Shown here: positions 50,050-61,984 of the stretch, piece by piece | Layout of the letters: every line of letters starts with the position of its first letter | Position numbering within the stretch: the stretch's first letter is position 1 | NCBI GenBank assembly: GCA_013400155.1 | Contig: VXBM01000096.1 | Location: 1,185,759-1,249,758 of the forward strand | Source of the DNA: Helopsaltes ochotensis | Lineage: Eukaryota > Chordata > Aves > Passeriformes > Locustellidae | Direction of reading: 5' to 3' | DNA length: 64,000 nt | The notes under the pieces: model-generated | Seen by the model: the letters and a program-made list of their open reading frames with translations, nothing else | The model's database searches: none | Told to the model about the DNA's origin: nothing | Made by a program: the position numbers and the translations under genes

Positions 50050-53000
50050 CTACAGGGGCAGAGCCTTTGCCCCTCCCGAGGGCTTGGTGAGGTAGAAGGT
50101 AGCTGTCCCACTGTATTTCTCCTGAAAAATGAGAGGAGCAGTCAAGGCTGGGGTTCTGGGGCTGGGGGATGCCAGAGCTGGGGGGAAAGGCCCTGCTGGT
50201 CAGTTCCACACTCTACCTCCACTCTTCACTGCACTGTAACTCCTGGTCATATTTCCTCTCTCCCACCTTTGGCAGAGGCTAAAGCCCTTTCAGTCTCTCC
50301 TCATTTCAGACCCTCCTCTGCCCCTTTTTTCCCTTCCACCATGATCTCATAGAGCAGTAAAATGATGCTCTGCCTTTTTCACAGGCCCTATGTCCTGACA
50401 CCCCCATTCTGCTGGCATTTCCAGCTACCTGTGCACACCAAGGTGATGAGTTAGGGAACACTGGTGATGGTACTGAGATCTTTCCTGTGCGAAAACTGCC
50501 AGTGTTCAGCCTAGCAGTGCACAAGCTCAGATCACTTCTCTGTAGGTGGATTTGGCCTTCCTGAAGGTCCCCCAGCACCTTTTCACTCCCTTTCTTGATG
50601 CAATGAGGTCCTAGGGCAGGGCACTGTGACTGGCACAGTGCTGAACTATCTGCAAGAGCTCAGTGGCATCCACCGACTCAGGGCTATCCGTGCACGGCCC
50701 TAGATGGGCTCCACTAATCCCAAATGGCTCAGAAGTGACAGTTCAATGGTATCCCTGTGCTGTGCCCCTGAGTGTTCCCTTGGGATCTTTCAGTCTCCTG
50801 GAGCTTTTCTGCCACATACCTGGATGTGCTGCTGGGCTCTCTCTGCAGCCCCAGCTTCCAGCAGCGTCACCGTGCAACCTCCGAAGCCTCCCCCGGTCAT
50901 CCTGCTGCCATAAACCCCATCAACTTCCAGGGCTGCTGCCACCAGCTCGTCCAGCTCCGGGCAGCTCACCTCATAGTCATCCCTGGAGAGAGGAGACCCA
51001 TGCTCTGCCCTTTCCTGCACCCTGGGCACAACCACTGCACCACCAACAGCTCCAACTCATGTCCTGGTGCAGCCACTGCCGTGGCAGCGATGCTGGGTGC
51101 TGCAGGTCCTGGCCCAGCTCTGCCTAGAAGGGCTGTCAGCATCCTTGGTCATCCTCACCTGAGGGAGTTGTGGCTCTCCACCATCAGCCTCCCAAACGTT
51201 CTGTAGTCCCTGTGCTGCAGTGCCCGTGCTGCCTGCGCTGTCCGTGCTATCTCGCCGATGACGTGCCTGGCCCGCCGGAACACCTCCTCCCCCAGCCGGC
51301 TCCTGGCCTCTGCAGAGACATTTGTGTCCTGGCAGCAAAGCCTCACAGCCTGCGGGTTGCTGTGGGGGTGCATCCTGCAACCATCCTGTGCCAAAGCCTC
51401 TCTGCCTGCAGCACATCTCATCACAGGGTGAGCGCCCACCCGCCTGCCCCAGGGCTCAGCCCATGGGACACCAAGCTCTTGATGCCCCAAGGAGTGGGTA
51501 GAGATGAGGGGGGGCCGTCCGCACCTTCCAGCTCGGCCAGGGTGGCATCCCTCAGGCTGGCCTTGCCGAGAGCCGCTGCTGCCTCCTCGCACTGCCGCCG
51601 GCGGGTGGGGTACTCGCTGCCCGTCAGCGAGTGCCGCACGTTGGAGTTGGTGATGAGCACGGCCAGGCTGGCATCGGTCAGCGGGACCAGGACGGTCTCC
51701 AGGGACCTGCAGGGAGAGCTCAGCCATGTGCCCGCCCCTCTGCCCGCCCGGCTCTCAGACACCTGAGTGAGGCCACGTGGCAGGCAGATCCTGAACTACA
51801 GAGGCAAAGTCCAGGTGGTTTAGGATTTCACTCAAGCGTTTCACTCCCTCCCAATTATTAGTTCCATAAGAGACCCTAACGACTGCAGGCAAGTAGCAGA
51901 AAGATTGCAGGAGAAGGAATCAAGACAAGGAGGAATTAAAACGCAGGCTGCCCCGCTCCCATGATGAGGTTTTGGGCTGGATTCAACCTCTCCCTGCGCT
52001 ACTGCCCTTAGTTTACGGCCACAGGGCCAGCTGATCCCCAGCTGCTCAAGGAGGTGAACATAGCACAGTGAGCCCAGCACTCGACCCTGACCTGCAGTCG
52101 ATGAGCAGCGCATGGCCTTCCTTGCCCATCACGGATATGAACTGGTCCATGATCCCACAGGGCATCCCAGCAAACACGTGCTCTGCTTTCTGGCATGCCA
52201 GCGCCTTGGCCACCAAATCCCCATCATCTGTGCCACGGCAGAGACACACAGGTTAGCAGCTCCTGCTACTTTTTCCCTTGCCTGGGAGCAGGGGAAGCAA
52301 TCATGGAGGTAAAGGGTTGTTTTCCGAACGAGGTTTTGCAGCTGAAGGTGCTTGCTCCTGCACCACTGCATGGCATCTATGCCAGCCTGGGCCCCCAGAT
52401 CCAGTGGATGTGATACTGGTGTTTCAGGTATCTTGATTTTTGGGGGCATTAGGATAGGGAGAGGGTACTCCCAAGGGAATGTCCTCTCATCCCCCTGGCC
52501 AGCCCCAGAAGTGGTCTCCATGGATTTTAGAGGTCTGGGCAGGTCAGGCTGGATGAGCCAGAAGAGCACACAGGCAGGGCAGTGCCAGCTGGGGAGATGT
52601 TACCCACTCACAGCAGCATTTTCCCAAGGGCTGTGGGATCTAGCTAAGAGCACCCCCTCATCCCAGCTCCCACCTGGAAACAGATGCCGGGGCCCAGGAT
52701 GGGCTGCTGCCTTACCAGGGCAGAGCTGCTGGAGGAAGGTGTACGTAGCCACCTCCAGAGCAGCCGAGCTGGAGAGGCCCCCGCCCAGGGGGATGTCACT
52801 GGCCATGACAGCGCTGAAGCCTGGCACGGGACCACCTGCAGGAAGAGAAGGGAGGAGGGGGGCCATGAATGCCTGCAGGGCTATGTGGGTCCCACAGCTC
52901 ACGGGGAATGACACAAGGAGCCCCTGTGCAACATTTCAGACCATGGGGTGACCCACAGCAATGTGACCTGGCAGCCCCCCAAGCAGAGGGATTTTGGAGC

Positions 53001-54303
53001 TGAGATTGAGTTTGCTGGAGCCTGGTCCTGGCAGAGCCACAGGATTACACAGACACTAGAAGAGCCCCTGGAGCACTCCCGAAGCTGGATCTGAACCCCA
53101 GTCCCCTGCACGGGGGGTTCTGACCCACCCCTCAGCCCAGGCCTTACCCCGGTAGTGCTGGATGACGCCCTTGACGTAGTTGGCCCAGCGAGGCAGCCCC
53201 GGGCTCAGGGAGCTGCCGGGATGGGGAGCTGGGAACTGCACCCTGTGGGGCTCGTCCGCCTCTGCCGAGGTGGTGATGATGGAGATGGTCCCGTCCTGCG
53301 TGGGGGATCCCACCAGCACCGTCCCCAGCTGCAGGGCCTGGGGGTGGGGAAGGTGGTCTCAGACCCCGCAGTACCTCTCAGAGCATCCCCACAGGTGGCA
53401 GGGGACAGCTGTGGCTGCTTCAGCCCACAGCTGGAGCATCCAAGTGTTCTCTTTAACAGCCCAGAGCCCCCACTGCACACTCCGGCTTGGCACAGAATTA
53501 AACTTCTGCCTATTTATGGACACACAGGGTCAGTCTTCCCAATGAATGTTGTGCCTGACCCCCCAGCTCGGTGCCGGGAGTTTTTTGTTGGGCTCCGGGG
53601 TAGGGGTAATCACGTCAAGAATGGGAGAGGCTTCGAGAAGTTTTATTGCCTGCCAGGGAATTCAGCTGACCTGCTCCCACGCTCCTCAGCCTCACAGTAA
53701 TTAGCTGTAGGTTTGATTTAGGACTGAGTGGGGACATCCCCGATGAGCCAAAGGGGCTCGGAAAGAGCAGGAAGCTCCTACTGTTCCGAACCTGCCACCA
53801 AAACATCGCTCTCTGGGAACGGGAAGTTGTTCCACGGGGTTGCAGAAAAAAAGGCTTCAGCCACTCGGAGAGGTGGTTGGGAAGAGGAAACACTTCCCCC
53901 GTGAAGCGAGCGAGGAGCTGGTCTGCAGGGGGGGCTGCAGCAGGTCTGGCTCCGAACCCCATGGTCCTGCAGGGGGTCCCGGAGGATCCCTCAGGGTCCT
54001 GGGTGGGGTATCCTGGAGGGAACATCCTGGGACGGGGGTGGGAAGGTCGCGGCCGAGGACCCCCGGCGGCTGCCAGGAGGATCCGGAAGAGTGACACGGC
54101 GAGAGCCCGGGGCCGGGGCGGCGGAGCACGGCCCTTACCATGGGCAGTACGAAGCCGCCGTTGTAGTCGGTGTGCTCTCCGATGAGGTTGACCCGGCCGG
54201 GGGCCCACGCCGCCAGCACCGCCACAGCCCCAAAAGCCGCTTCGTGCGCCCGGCGAGCGGCCGCCAGCAGCGGGGACGAACCGGGATCCACCGGCTCCGC
54301 CAT
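50050..54303 (-). CDS. GALK1: Galactokinase 1
   Basis: Cytosolic GHMP-family kinase that phosphorylates alpha-D-galactose with ATP to galactose-1-phosphate, the first step of the Leloir pathway. Eight exons on the minus strand, in transcription order: 54303-54139, 53337-53148, 52835-52716, 52227-52092, 51706-51525, 51309-51159, 50982-50820 and 50121-50050. They join to 392 aa, the length of the human enzyme. Motifs: galactokinase signature GRVNLIGEHTDYN at 36-48 (R37, E43, H44, D46 for galactose); GHMP ATP loop PLGGGLSSSAALE at 134-146; catalytic D186 in GIMD; GHMP motif 3 GSRMTGGGFGGC at 340-351; C-terminal EKYSGTATFYL. All key residues are present, so it should be active. It is tail-to-tail with ITGB4 and head-to-head with the RUN-PDZ-PTB gene; the start codon lies beside a GC-box-rich tandem repeat. 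Confidence 0.98.
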
Positions 54304-54312
54304 GGCCGAGCT

Positions 54313-54501
54313 GCACCGCCCCCGATGGGTCCCGCACCGCCCCCGAGCACCTTGCACCGCCCCCGAGCACCCCGCACCGCCCCCGATGGGTCCCGCACCG
54401 CCGCCGAGCCCCGCACCGCCCCCGACGGGTCCCGCACCGCCCCCGACGGGTCCCGCACCGCCCCCGATGGGTCCCGCACCGCTGCCGAGCCCAGCACCGC
54501 C
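54313..54501. repeat. GC-rich minisatellite next to the GALK1 start, reiterated GC boxes
   Basis: About ten units of 17-21 bp sharing the core GCACCGCCCCCGA, followed by either TGGGTCCC, CGGGTCCC or GCACC. Seven units keep CCGCCCCC, which reads GGGGGCGG, an Sp1-type GC box, on the GALK1 strand. It starts only ten bases upstream of the GALK1 ATG, so it is 5' UTR or core promoter. The proline-rich open frames across it are artefacts. Confidence 0.9.
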
Positions 54502-54875
54502 TCTTCTCACGGTCCTCGGAATCGGTGTTCGTGCGTGGGCATCCCTACGGACAGGGCAAGCGCTCGCCCACGCACACCCCGTGTGTACCTGCGGCGGGGT
54601 CGGCACCGAAACCTTTTAACACATATATCCATATCCCAAAGGCTGTCCTAAAACACGCAAATACGTGTCTGTTTTTCACATGTGTCTCGTACGTGTGGGT
54701 TCTGCCGATACAATGTATAGGATATACATATCTGTATAGATGACCAGGTGTTTGCGGCACTGTGTTACACCTCAGTGTCTGTGCTTTCAGTTAAGTACAC
54801 GTACACCTGTGTGTGTGTGAGGTTCTCCACGCCTGTGGGGCCGGGCTGCTCCGCTCCGCTCCTGGGGCGGGGCCC

Positions 54876-54934
54876 GTTCCCGGTTCCCGGTTCCCGGTTC
54901 CCGGTTCCCGGTTCCCGGTTCCCGGTTCCCGGTT
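54876..54934 (+). repeat. Heptamer minisatellite (CGGTTCC)n
   Basis: Seven exact tandem copies of CGGTTCC from 54881 to 54929, with partial copies on both sides. It directly abuts TTTCAG at 54933-54938, a possible splice acceptor, or else it is transcribed as 5' UTR of the RUN-PDZ-PTB gene. Confidence 0.95.
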
Positions 54935-54985
54935 TCAGTCCAGCTGCCGTCGCCGGACCACCTGGCCCTGGGGGACGACAAGCCC

Positions 54986-57900
54986 ATGGCCAGGAAGGAG
55001 CCGCTGCTGAGCGCCCTTAAAGGTGAGCCTGGGTCTCCCGGCACCTGTGCGAGCTTCTCCCAGCGGCGCTTGGCCGCGCACCGGTACCGCCCTGACCGGG
55101 CCGACGGCCGGGCCGCGCTGGGGCTCTCCGGGACGGCCCCGCCGCCCGACCTTGGCTTCGAGGAAGTTTACCCGAGTTCCTGTCCAGCGCAGCGGCGGCA
55201 GCCGGGGCGGGTCAGGCCGTGCCGGGATGTCCCGCGGGGCCGCGCAGAGCTGTCCCCGGGGTACCCCCTCCCCTTTTCCCGGCTGGGCACCCACGGGTGG
55301 CCGCAGCTCGCTCTCCTCCCCGCAGGAGGGGTGCTGCGGCTGCGGGAGGGCGGGGGCCCCTGCACGGACACCTCGCCGCACCTCGTGTCCCTCTGCCAGC
55401 TGCTGGAGAGCATCCTGCGCAAGGGCCTCCGACGTGAGTGACCCTTCGTGCCCGGGTGGGCGGTGGCAGCGTCCTCGGGCCCGCGGCGAGGGGCCTCGCA
55501 CTCCTTTTCTCCTGCAGAACCAACCTGGGGCTTCCGGAGACGGGATTACTGGCACTGGCTAGAGCAGCTTTCCACGGGGATCAGCGGCCGGTGAGCATCC
55601 CCGAGCTAGACTGGGGTGAAAATCTGAGCTGTGGTGGTGTCTGTCGCGACACGCTCATCCCAAAGACCCCAGGCACAGGGAGGATGCTCCATTGTGCTGC
55701 CAAAGCTGCTTTCCCTGTCTCCAAACAGGCCGAGCCCTCTGTCCACCAGCATCCGGAGAGCCGGGGGCTGTGAGCGGACGCGGACGGCGCAGGGCCGGGG
55801 GCGATACTTTCTGCGCTTGGCTCTGCAAGGGAAGGTGCTGGTGGTGGCCGTGAGGCAGCTGGCACAGACCCCCCTACTCCTGGAGGTGCGGCACGTAGGG
55901 GGAGCTGCTACCCACGGGCGATGGGCTGCGAAACGGAGGCGTAATCTGTGCTATTTCTCTGGGTTTCAGTTTTATGATCCAGAGAGCTCCATCCTTGGCA
56001 GTGAAGATCTCCGGGGTAAGATGGTGGCTCACCCGAGGCAGGATGCAGCCTGTTATGGCACTGCACTGCTGCAGGGGAGGGGGAAGAGTCCACTGTGATT
56101 TTTCTAATCCAAATTTAGCTCTGCAATCTAAATATGTTGCTACAGTGATGGAAAAAAAAAAAGGTGTAAATATTTAACAGGGTTTGAATCCATCTAAGGT
56201 TGGCTTTAGTGGCATGGGATAGGAAAATTGTTTCTGAAGTATCTTCCATGTTATTCCTTTGTACCAAGGATTCTGCCTTAAGCAGATCCAGTCTGGTTTT
56301 GAGGGGAGGCTGTGTTGGATGGTCCTGGGCTGAGGGGTGGCACAGGGGTTGTTTAAATGGCTGCATTGCCTTGACAGGTTGCAACCCTCCATCCATCCTT
56401 GGCCATGCTCCTTGGGGGGCCAGACCAGGGTGGAAGCCTTTAATCTCTTGATTATGATAAATAACCCCACGTTAAACCTGTACGTCAATGGTTTATAAAT
56501 CACCCGCGCTGATGGTGCATGAGCAGATTGCAGACCCGGCAGTGTGATTGCAGGGCTTGTGTAGGAGAGCCTGGGCAGCTTTGCTGTACTTCTAAGGGCA
56601 GTAATAGTCAGTAGCATTTGCTGCAAGCTTTGGTCTGAATTTGGGGAAAAAAAGGTACCAAGCTGCACCTGTGCCAGCAGCAGGGGCCTGGGATGAGCCT
56701 CCAGCAGCAGCCTGAGTGCGTGGTGCTGGGATGCTCTCAAGTCCTCGCTCCCAGGACTCATGAGTTGCACTGCAAATGGCTATATTCTGTCCTCTGCCGT
56801 GTCCCTGTGAGGCTGCCAGGAGCCTGGCGGTGACACTGCCTCTCCATCCCCATCCCTCTGCAGAGCCTTTCCTCTCCCTGCTGCTGGTGCTGACAGAGAT
56901 AGATTTCTTCCTGGACCTGCAGGTGCAGTGGTGCATCAGTGGGGTGGTGACCAGCACAGGGCTGCCACAGTGGGGCCCTGGCCCCTTTCTTGCTGGGATG
57001 GATGGCACTGACACTCCTTTGTTTGCAGAATTGCAGCTTCTTGGATGAGAGCTGGCTGCTGCCGGTAAGAGCCCATCACTCCTGGGAGCCGTCCTTCTGC
57101 CACCTGGCCCTTCCTGAAAAGTCAAATGAGGAAGATAAGGAACGGTTTGGTGGGGAGGGATTGCCACGCACCCCGGGGTGAATTGGCTCAGGTTCACCAG
57201 GACGAGCAGAGCTGCCTCTGCTATAGAGGTTGGATCCTGCCAGGTACCTGGGCCATCATCTGGAGCAGATCCCAGCATTCCTGGGAGTAAAACCAAGCAA
57301 GAGAACTACCCAGGCCTAAATCGCTGATATAAGTGAAGTTTTCCCATGCTCCCGTCCCTGATATCTTGCCAAAAAAATCCCCATTTCCCTGGGCTGACAC
57401 AGATTACGCATCAGTTGGTTTCTCTCCTGGTTTGCTCAGTGAAACATCAGTGTGTTATTGAGAACAGCAGAGATGCCTTCATGTCTTTTAACAATGAAGA
57501 GCATCCCTCCACCACCTTTTAAATGCAAAAGAATCCCCAAAAAGCTCAAGGCGGCCTTGGGACTGGTCAAGGTGTGCACTGAGCCGTGGTGCTACTGCAG
57601 AGCATGGGATCCCACTGGCTTTGGGGCATTCCTGACAGCCAGTGCCCCTGGCTGAGCCGGCCGCGTCTCGGGTCCCTGGCTAATGCGATGTGACAGTAAG
57701 TGCTGCTGCAAACAGCAGCGGCTTTGGGGAGGGGCAGCTGCGTCCCCCGGCTGCATGGGGACATGTGGGGTGAGGCAGGAGGGCACTTCAATGAATTAAG
57801 GGTTTGCTCTTGCTTTGCCATCCCATCCATAGAGCAGCTTTGTCCCTTCAGGGTCTGGGTACAGCTGAATCCTGAGAGAGGACAAAGACAAGCAGCCACT

Positions 57901-60594
57901 GATGGTCCCAGCTCAGCCTGGGGCACTGGGACTTGCCTCTTCCTGGGCTTCCAAAGCCCTGGGTTGGCATCAGTGCCAGAAATTATCCAGAGTTTGGGGT
58001 CCCTTGGATGTCCCACAGCCACTGCCAAGGCCACTGTCACCATCCACTCTCTTTCAGGTGTGCAGTACTTATGAGACAGTCCCGTGCCGAGCACTGGGGA
58101 TGGTGCTCAGGTAGGAACTCTCGATCCTCCTCTCCACTCTCCAGAGGGATCTGGTCATGACAGAACTGAAACTGCCCCAAAAAGGGAAATAAATATCCTG
58201 CTGAGAGCACTGGGGCTGTCTTGGGTGCTTTTCTCCCCATCATCTCAGCCTTGCCAGTATCTGCTGTCTGTAAGGTGGCTTTTCCCTGCATTCCATGTAT
58301 GGGTGAAATGTCATAGATGGTAAAAAGGGGAGCCAGGCAGGGTCCCTGGGGCTGAGCTGAGGCTTGGCTGCACCTCCAGGTACGTGGATGGCCGAGTCTT
58401 TGTCACCAAGGTGCTCCCCGACAGCCAGGCAGAGGTGGATGAGGTGGTGCTGGCCGGTGACATCCTCGATGAGATCAATGGCTGCTCACTGAGATACGCC
58501 TTCCCCGGGCAGGTGGGTGGGGACAGAGGGCTGGGGTGCATCCCTCTCTCCTGCCCCCCTGCTCCCCTCTGCTCCCTCCTCCCTCCAGGCTGGGGCCGTG
58601 CTGCAGAGACTGAAGGGACAGCCACTCACCTTCCGTCTGCTCCGGTGGCGGTGGCACGACGGGACGGTCTTTGAGCCACTGCTGCCCTATCTGAAGGCCC
58701 TGAAGGAGAAGGAGCCCCACTTCCAGCTCCAGCACAGCCCTGGGCACAGGGGCGAGGGGGAGCCCCGGCAGCTGCAGGGGGGCAGGTGGGTCTGTGCCAT
58801 GGGCAGCCCCCAGGCTGGCCTGAGGCTCCTGGCACTGGGGTAGCCCTGTGCTCACGCTATCCCTGATCTCTGCGCAAGGCTGTGGGGCCAAGGCTGCCCC
58901 CATGGCCTGAGGTCAGGAGGGGGCTGGGAACATCTTCCCCTCTGAAGAGCAGCAGGAGGGATGTGTGGGGTCCTTCCTCTGATGCCCCCAAGCCCTTTTC
59001 TCTCCAGGCTGCTGTACAACCTGCGGTACTTGGGCCAGACCAGCGTTGGGACGGTGAGGATGTGAGGCAGAGACCTGCCATGGGGTGAATCATCTGTTCT
59101 GGGGTACTTTTCATATGTCCAAGGGTTATTCCCTTTATTCCCTCCTTCCCATTCCATTTCAGTATGGTGGCAAAGAGGTGCTGGAGGGGGCCATCCCTGC
59201 TGTGCTGGAGAGGGACTTGGCAGCGCAGGTGAGCAACGGGGCTGGACATATCCTGGAAAAGGCTCTGTGAGAGAATACAGGAAAACAGGGTCTCTGCCAT
59301 AGATATTTTTTTCCTGTCAGCTCCAGGTTCACTTGGCTTGGTTGAATATTTGCCACTCCATCACCCCTGTGGGTATTTTTCAGGTCAGAAGCATCTCGGC
59401 AGCCAGGATAGGAAAGGGCATTAAGGAAAAAAATGCTACCTCATGCAGGAAAGCACTTGGAAAATTCTGGGAAGGCTAAGTCTGATTCTGGGGGTGCTTT
59501 AGGGCTCAGGTCACAGTTGTTTGAGCCTCTGGGGGTTGTTTTTGAAAAGATTGAAGGGTGGAAGCACTGGGTGGTGGGGGGAAAAGGAGAGCAGAGAGGA
59601 AACTTGAAAAAGCTGGGGTTGACTGTGCTTCATCACCTCTGCATTTGGATAATCCCTGGTGAGTGTCTGATTAAAAACAGAGCTCAAGGCTGTGCTGATC
59701 GGAGCTTCTTCCCCCTCATCCCCCCTGTAGGAGGTTTTATTTGATGTGAAGGAGGCAGAAGTCCTTGTTCAGGAGAAAGCTTCTTCCAAGGTGAGTGAGT
59801 GACATCCAAGGTCTGGGAATCTGGTGACATGGGGACAATAAAAACCAGGAACGGGACCAAGAGGGACTGATCACAGCCCCAAACACCAGCCCTTTCCTGT
59901 TCCCTGCACAGCTCCTGTGCCGCCATCCCTACCCCTCCATCTCCTGCGTGGGACGCTGCACGTGGAGCCCCAGGATCTTTGCCTTCTGTGTGGTGTAAGC
60001 GCTGCCTGTGGGCCCTGGCAGGGGGGACAGAGGGAGGTGGGTCTGGGAAAACAGAGGTCCAGAGCAGCCGCAGGGTCCCTGGTGCAGTTGACGGCAGGGC
60101 TGGACTCGGAGCTCTGCTGGATAATGGACGTGTTTCCATTTTTAGCTCTTCCCCCGAGAGTCCTGATGGGAGCATGTTCGAATGCCTGGTGTTTGCATCC
60201 ACTTCTGAGCAAGAATGCGAGGAAATCATCGGGAGAATCGGTAAGGGAAGGGTTTATAGCTTCAGCTACCATCAGTCACACCGTGGAATAGCAGGAATTC
60301 TGTTCTTGTCCACCACATGCAGGATGCGACTTAATTTCTTTTGTTGAGGTTACTAAGATGAAGAGATACTTTGATATTTCTCTGGTGTTTTTTTTTTTAA
60401 GGACCACTAGACAATGATTTTAAGAAACAACTTCTATGCATACGCAGATGCTTCATTGTTTCCAGTAGGGACTTGGAGGAAATACTGTTTTCAAGGGATA
60501 TTATTTTTAACATAATTTTCTTGCAGGAGCTGAGGCTGCTGAGCTGCTACTGCAGCTCAGCACCAAACCAAACATTCACAAACAAATCCCATGA
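54986..60594 (+). CDS. Unnamed RUN-PDZ-PTB adaptor-like protein, 438 aa
   Basis: I do not recognise this as a named human gene. Exons: 54986-55022, 55326-55433, 55518-55590, 55729-55885, 55970-56015, 56864-56922, 57029-57064, 58058-58110, 58380-58512, 58589-58785, 59008-59053, 59163-59228, 59731-59790, 59912-59994, 60146-60240 and 60527-60594. All introns are GT-AG and the joined frame is exactly 438 codons plus TGA. Residues about 3-172 look like a RUN domain (SLCQLLESILRKGL, DYWHWLEQL, YFLRLALQGKVL, FYDPESSILGSEDL, LTEIDFFLDL). Residues about 173-262 form a PDZ domain (carboxylate loop RALGMVL, VLAGDILDEINGCSL); the first helix-B position lacks the His of class I PDZs. After a polar linker, about 300-435 is a PTB/PID (LLYNLRYLGQTSVG, GKEVLEGAIPAVL, FAFCV, FECLVFAS, final amphipathic helix). 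No signal peptide or membrane segment, so it should be a cytosolic scaffold, perhaps linking a small GTPase to receptor tails (inference). The frame is open upstream to 54821 but has no other ATG. Confidence 0.85.
56016..56863 (+). other. Intron 5 of the RUN-PDZ-PTB gene
   Basis: 848-bp intron separating two RUN-domain exons. I saw no repeat family or second gene in it. The minus-strand open frames at 56174-56770 and 56592-57296 lack recognisable domains. Confidence 0.7.
57065..58057 (+). other. Intron 7 of the RUN-PDZ-PTB gene (RUN/PDZ boundary)
   Basis: About 1-kb intron located exactly between the end of the RUN domain (residue 172) and the start of the PDZ domain, consistent with domain shuffling. 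No other feature seen. Confidence 0.7.
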
Positions 60595-61260
60595 CTTGGA
60601 ATTTTTCATTTTCAATTGGCCTAAATGCAAGTTGTGTGGTTCTTCGTGAATTACATTGAGGATCCTCAGATTTCCCATGGAGCCATTCCTGGCAGGCAGT
60701 AGCCCTGGAAAGAACTGCCCAGGTGATTGACATCAGAGCACTGAGCCTCACCTTAAGTTTGAGCTGGTGCTTAACTTTGTATCTAAACTGTGAGCTTAAT
60801 TACTTTGTATCGAAGGAATCTTTTCCCCCTACGGCTTTAGCAAGGAGCATAGGGAAACACGTGTTTAAAACCCATCATTTCAGAACAGGATTTCGGCAGG
60901 ATTACTGCCGTGAGCCAGGGGCTGGGTTTGCTCTGAGTCTGCTTGGAGCAGTGTAGGACAGGGAGGTGAGGAGGAGGTTGTATAAGATGGGTGAGAAGTG
61001 CCTGTTCCTCCAGCTGCAGGATTTAAGCACACTGAGTGGTTTGTCTGACGGAGATGAGGCATCACTGTCCCAGCAGCAGCTGAGGGATGCAGGCTGACTC
61101 CCAGAGGGAGTTGAGATGGTTTTCGTCCTCTTCCTCCCCATCATGGTGGGAGATCACGGACAGCCAGCACCAATTCACCCAAGTCCAGTCTGAACTGCTG
61201 CTATTCTTCCCCTAGAACACCACAGCACCTCTATTGGAATAAATCAAGCCAGGCTGGCTC
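60595..61260 (+). other. 3' UTR of the RUN-PDZ-PTB gene
   Basis: Sequence after the TGA at 60592-60594, ending shortly after the AATAAA at 61238-61243. The end is inferred from that signal. Confidence 0.55.
61238..61243 (+). terminator. Candidate poly(A) signal of the RUN-PDZ-PTB gene
   Basis: Canonical AATAAA about 640 bases after the stop. The gene converges on H3-3B, whose own signal is about 760 bases further right on the other strand. Confidence 0.6.
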
Positions 61261-61980
61261 ACCCACTTCCCTGTGTGCTTTCTGCGACAACTCCAGCCTT
61301 ACTTGCGCAGCCTGTTCTGGCAGGGCTGAGCAGCCTTGCCCTCCAAGTTCAGTGTTAATTACTCATGGTTCAGGCGCAGTCTGAGCACTTTCCTCCACCA
61401 CAGCCCATCAGGGCCTGGCAGCAGAGGAACCCAGACCTACCTCAGCCAAGGCTGAAGTGAAGGTTTGAGTATAATCCCATCCAAAGAAGTCTGGGCAGGA
61501 AATGAAAATGCCATGGAGCCCATCTGCTCCCCAGAGTGTACCATCAGCCATTTCCTTGCACACCCTCTCCAGGACTGGCACAGCCCAATCCCACAGAATG
61601 CTCTCCCCACAGCTCAGCACTGCTTGGGGACAGCCAGGTGGGTTTGCTTCAGCCAGACCACTCACGACTCCAAAAAAAGCTTTCCCCACATCTACTGGAA
61701 AGGAGTAATGAACTTAGAGGTAAGTTTGTGCCCTGATTAGAGAAAAGCCCCCCAAAAAGCCACTGCAGCCTCAGCCAAATCCTCCTGGACCTTACACAGC
61801 TGTAGGGCTCCACTCTTAGTGGCAATAGCAAGGACTCAAGCTGCACAAATTCTCCAAAAGTTCTCCACTCCGTTGCCAGCCAAGGTTAAATTGCCACAGC
61901 AGCAGCCCAGGATTGCAGAAATCTGTTAGGAGGAGGCAGAAGCTTCTTCAAGCCCATTCAAACCAAATAACAAAGACTCC
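61261..61980. other. Intergenic gap between convergent genes
   Basis: About 0.7 kb between the presumed 3' ends of the RUN-PDZ-PTB gene and H3-3B. I see nothing specific; the short open frames on both strands have no recognisable motif. Confidence 0.5.
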
Positions 61981-61984
61981 TCAC

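Larger units (their letters stand above)
54304..54938. promoter_or_regulatory. Divergent promoter interval between GALK1 and the RUN-PDZ-PTB gene
   Basis: The two start codons are 682 bases apart on opposite strands. The interval holds a GC-box minisatellite (54313-54501), a more AT-rich middle (54600-54830) with a short GT run, and a heptamer repeat (54876-54934). CpG-rich sequence continues into the first exons on both sides. That this is a shared bidirectional promoter is inference from geometry. Confidence 0.55.

Noticed and set aside
54091..54651. Proline-rich 186- and 149-codon + strand open frames
   Set aside because: They are produced by the GC-rich minisatellite and the antisense of GALK1 exon 1; the repetition PPPTGPA simply mirrors the DNA repeat.
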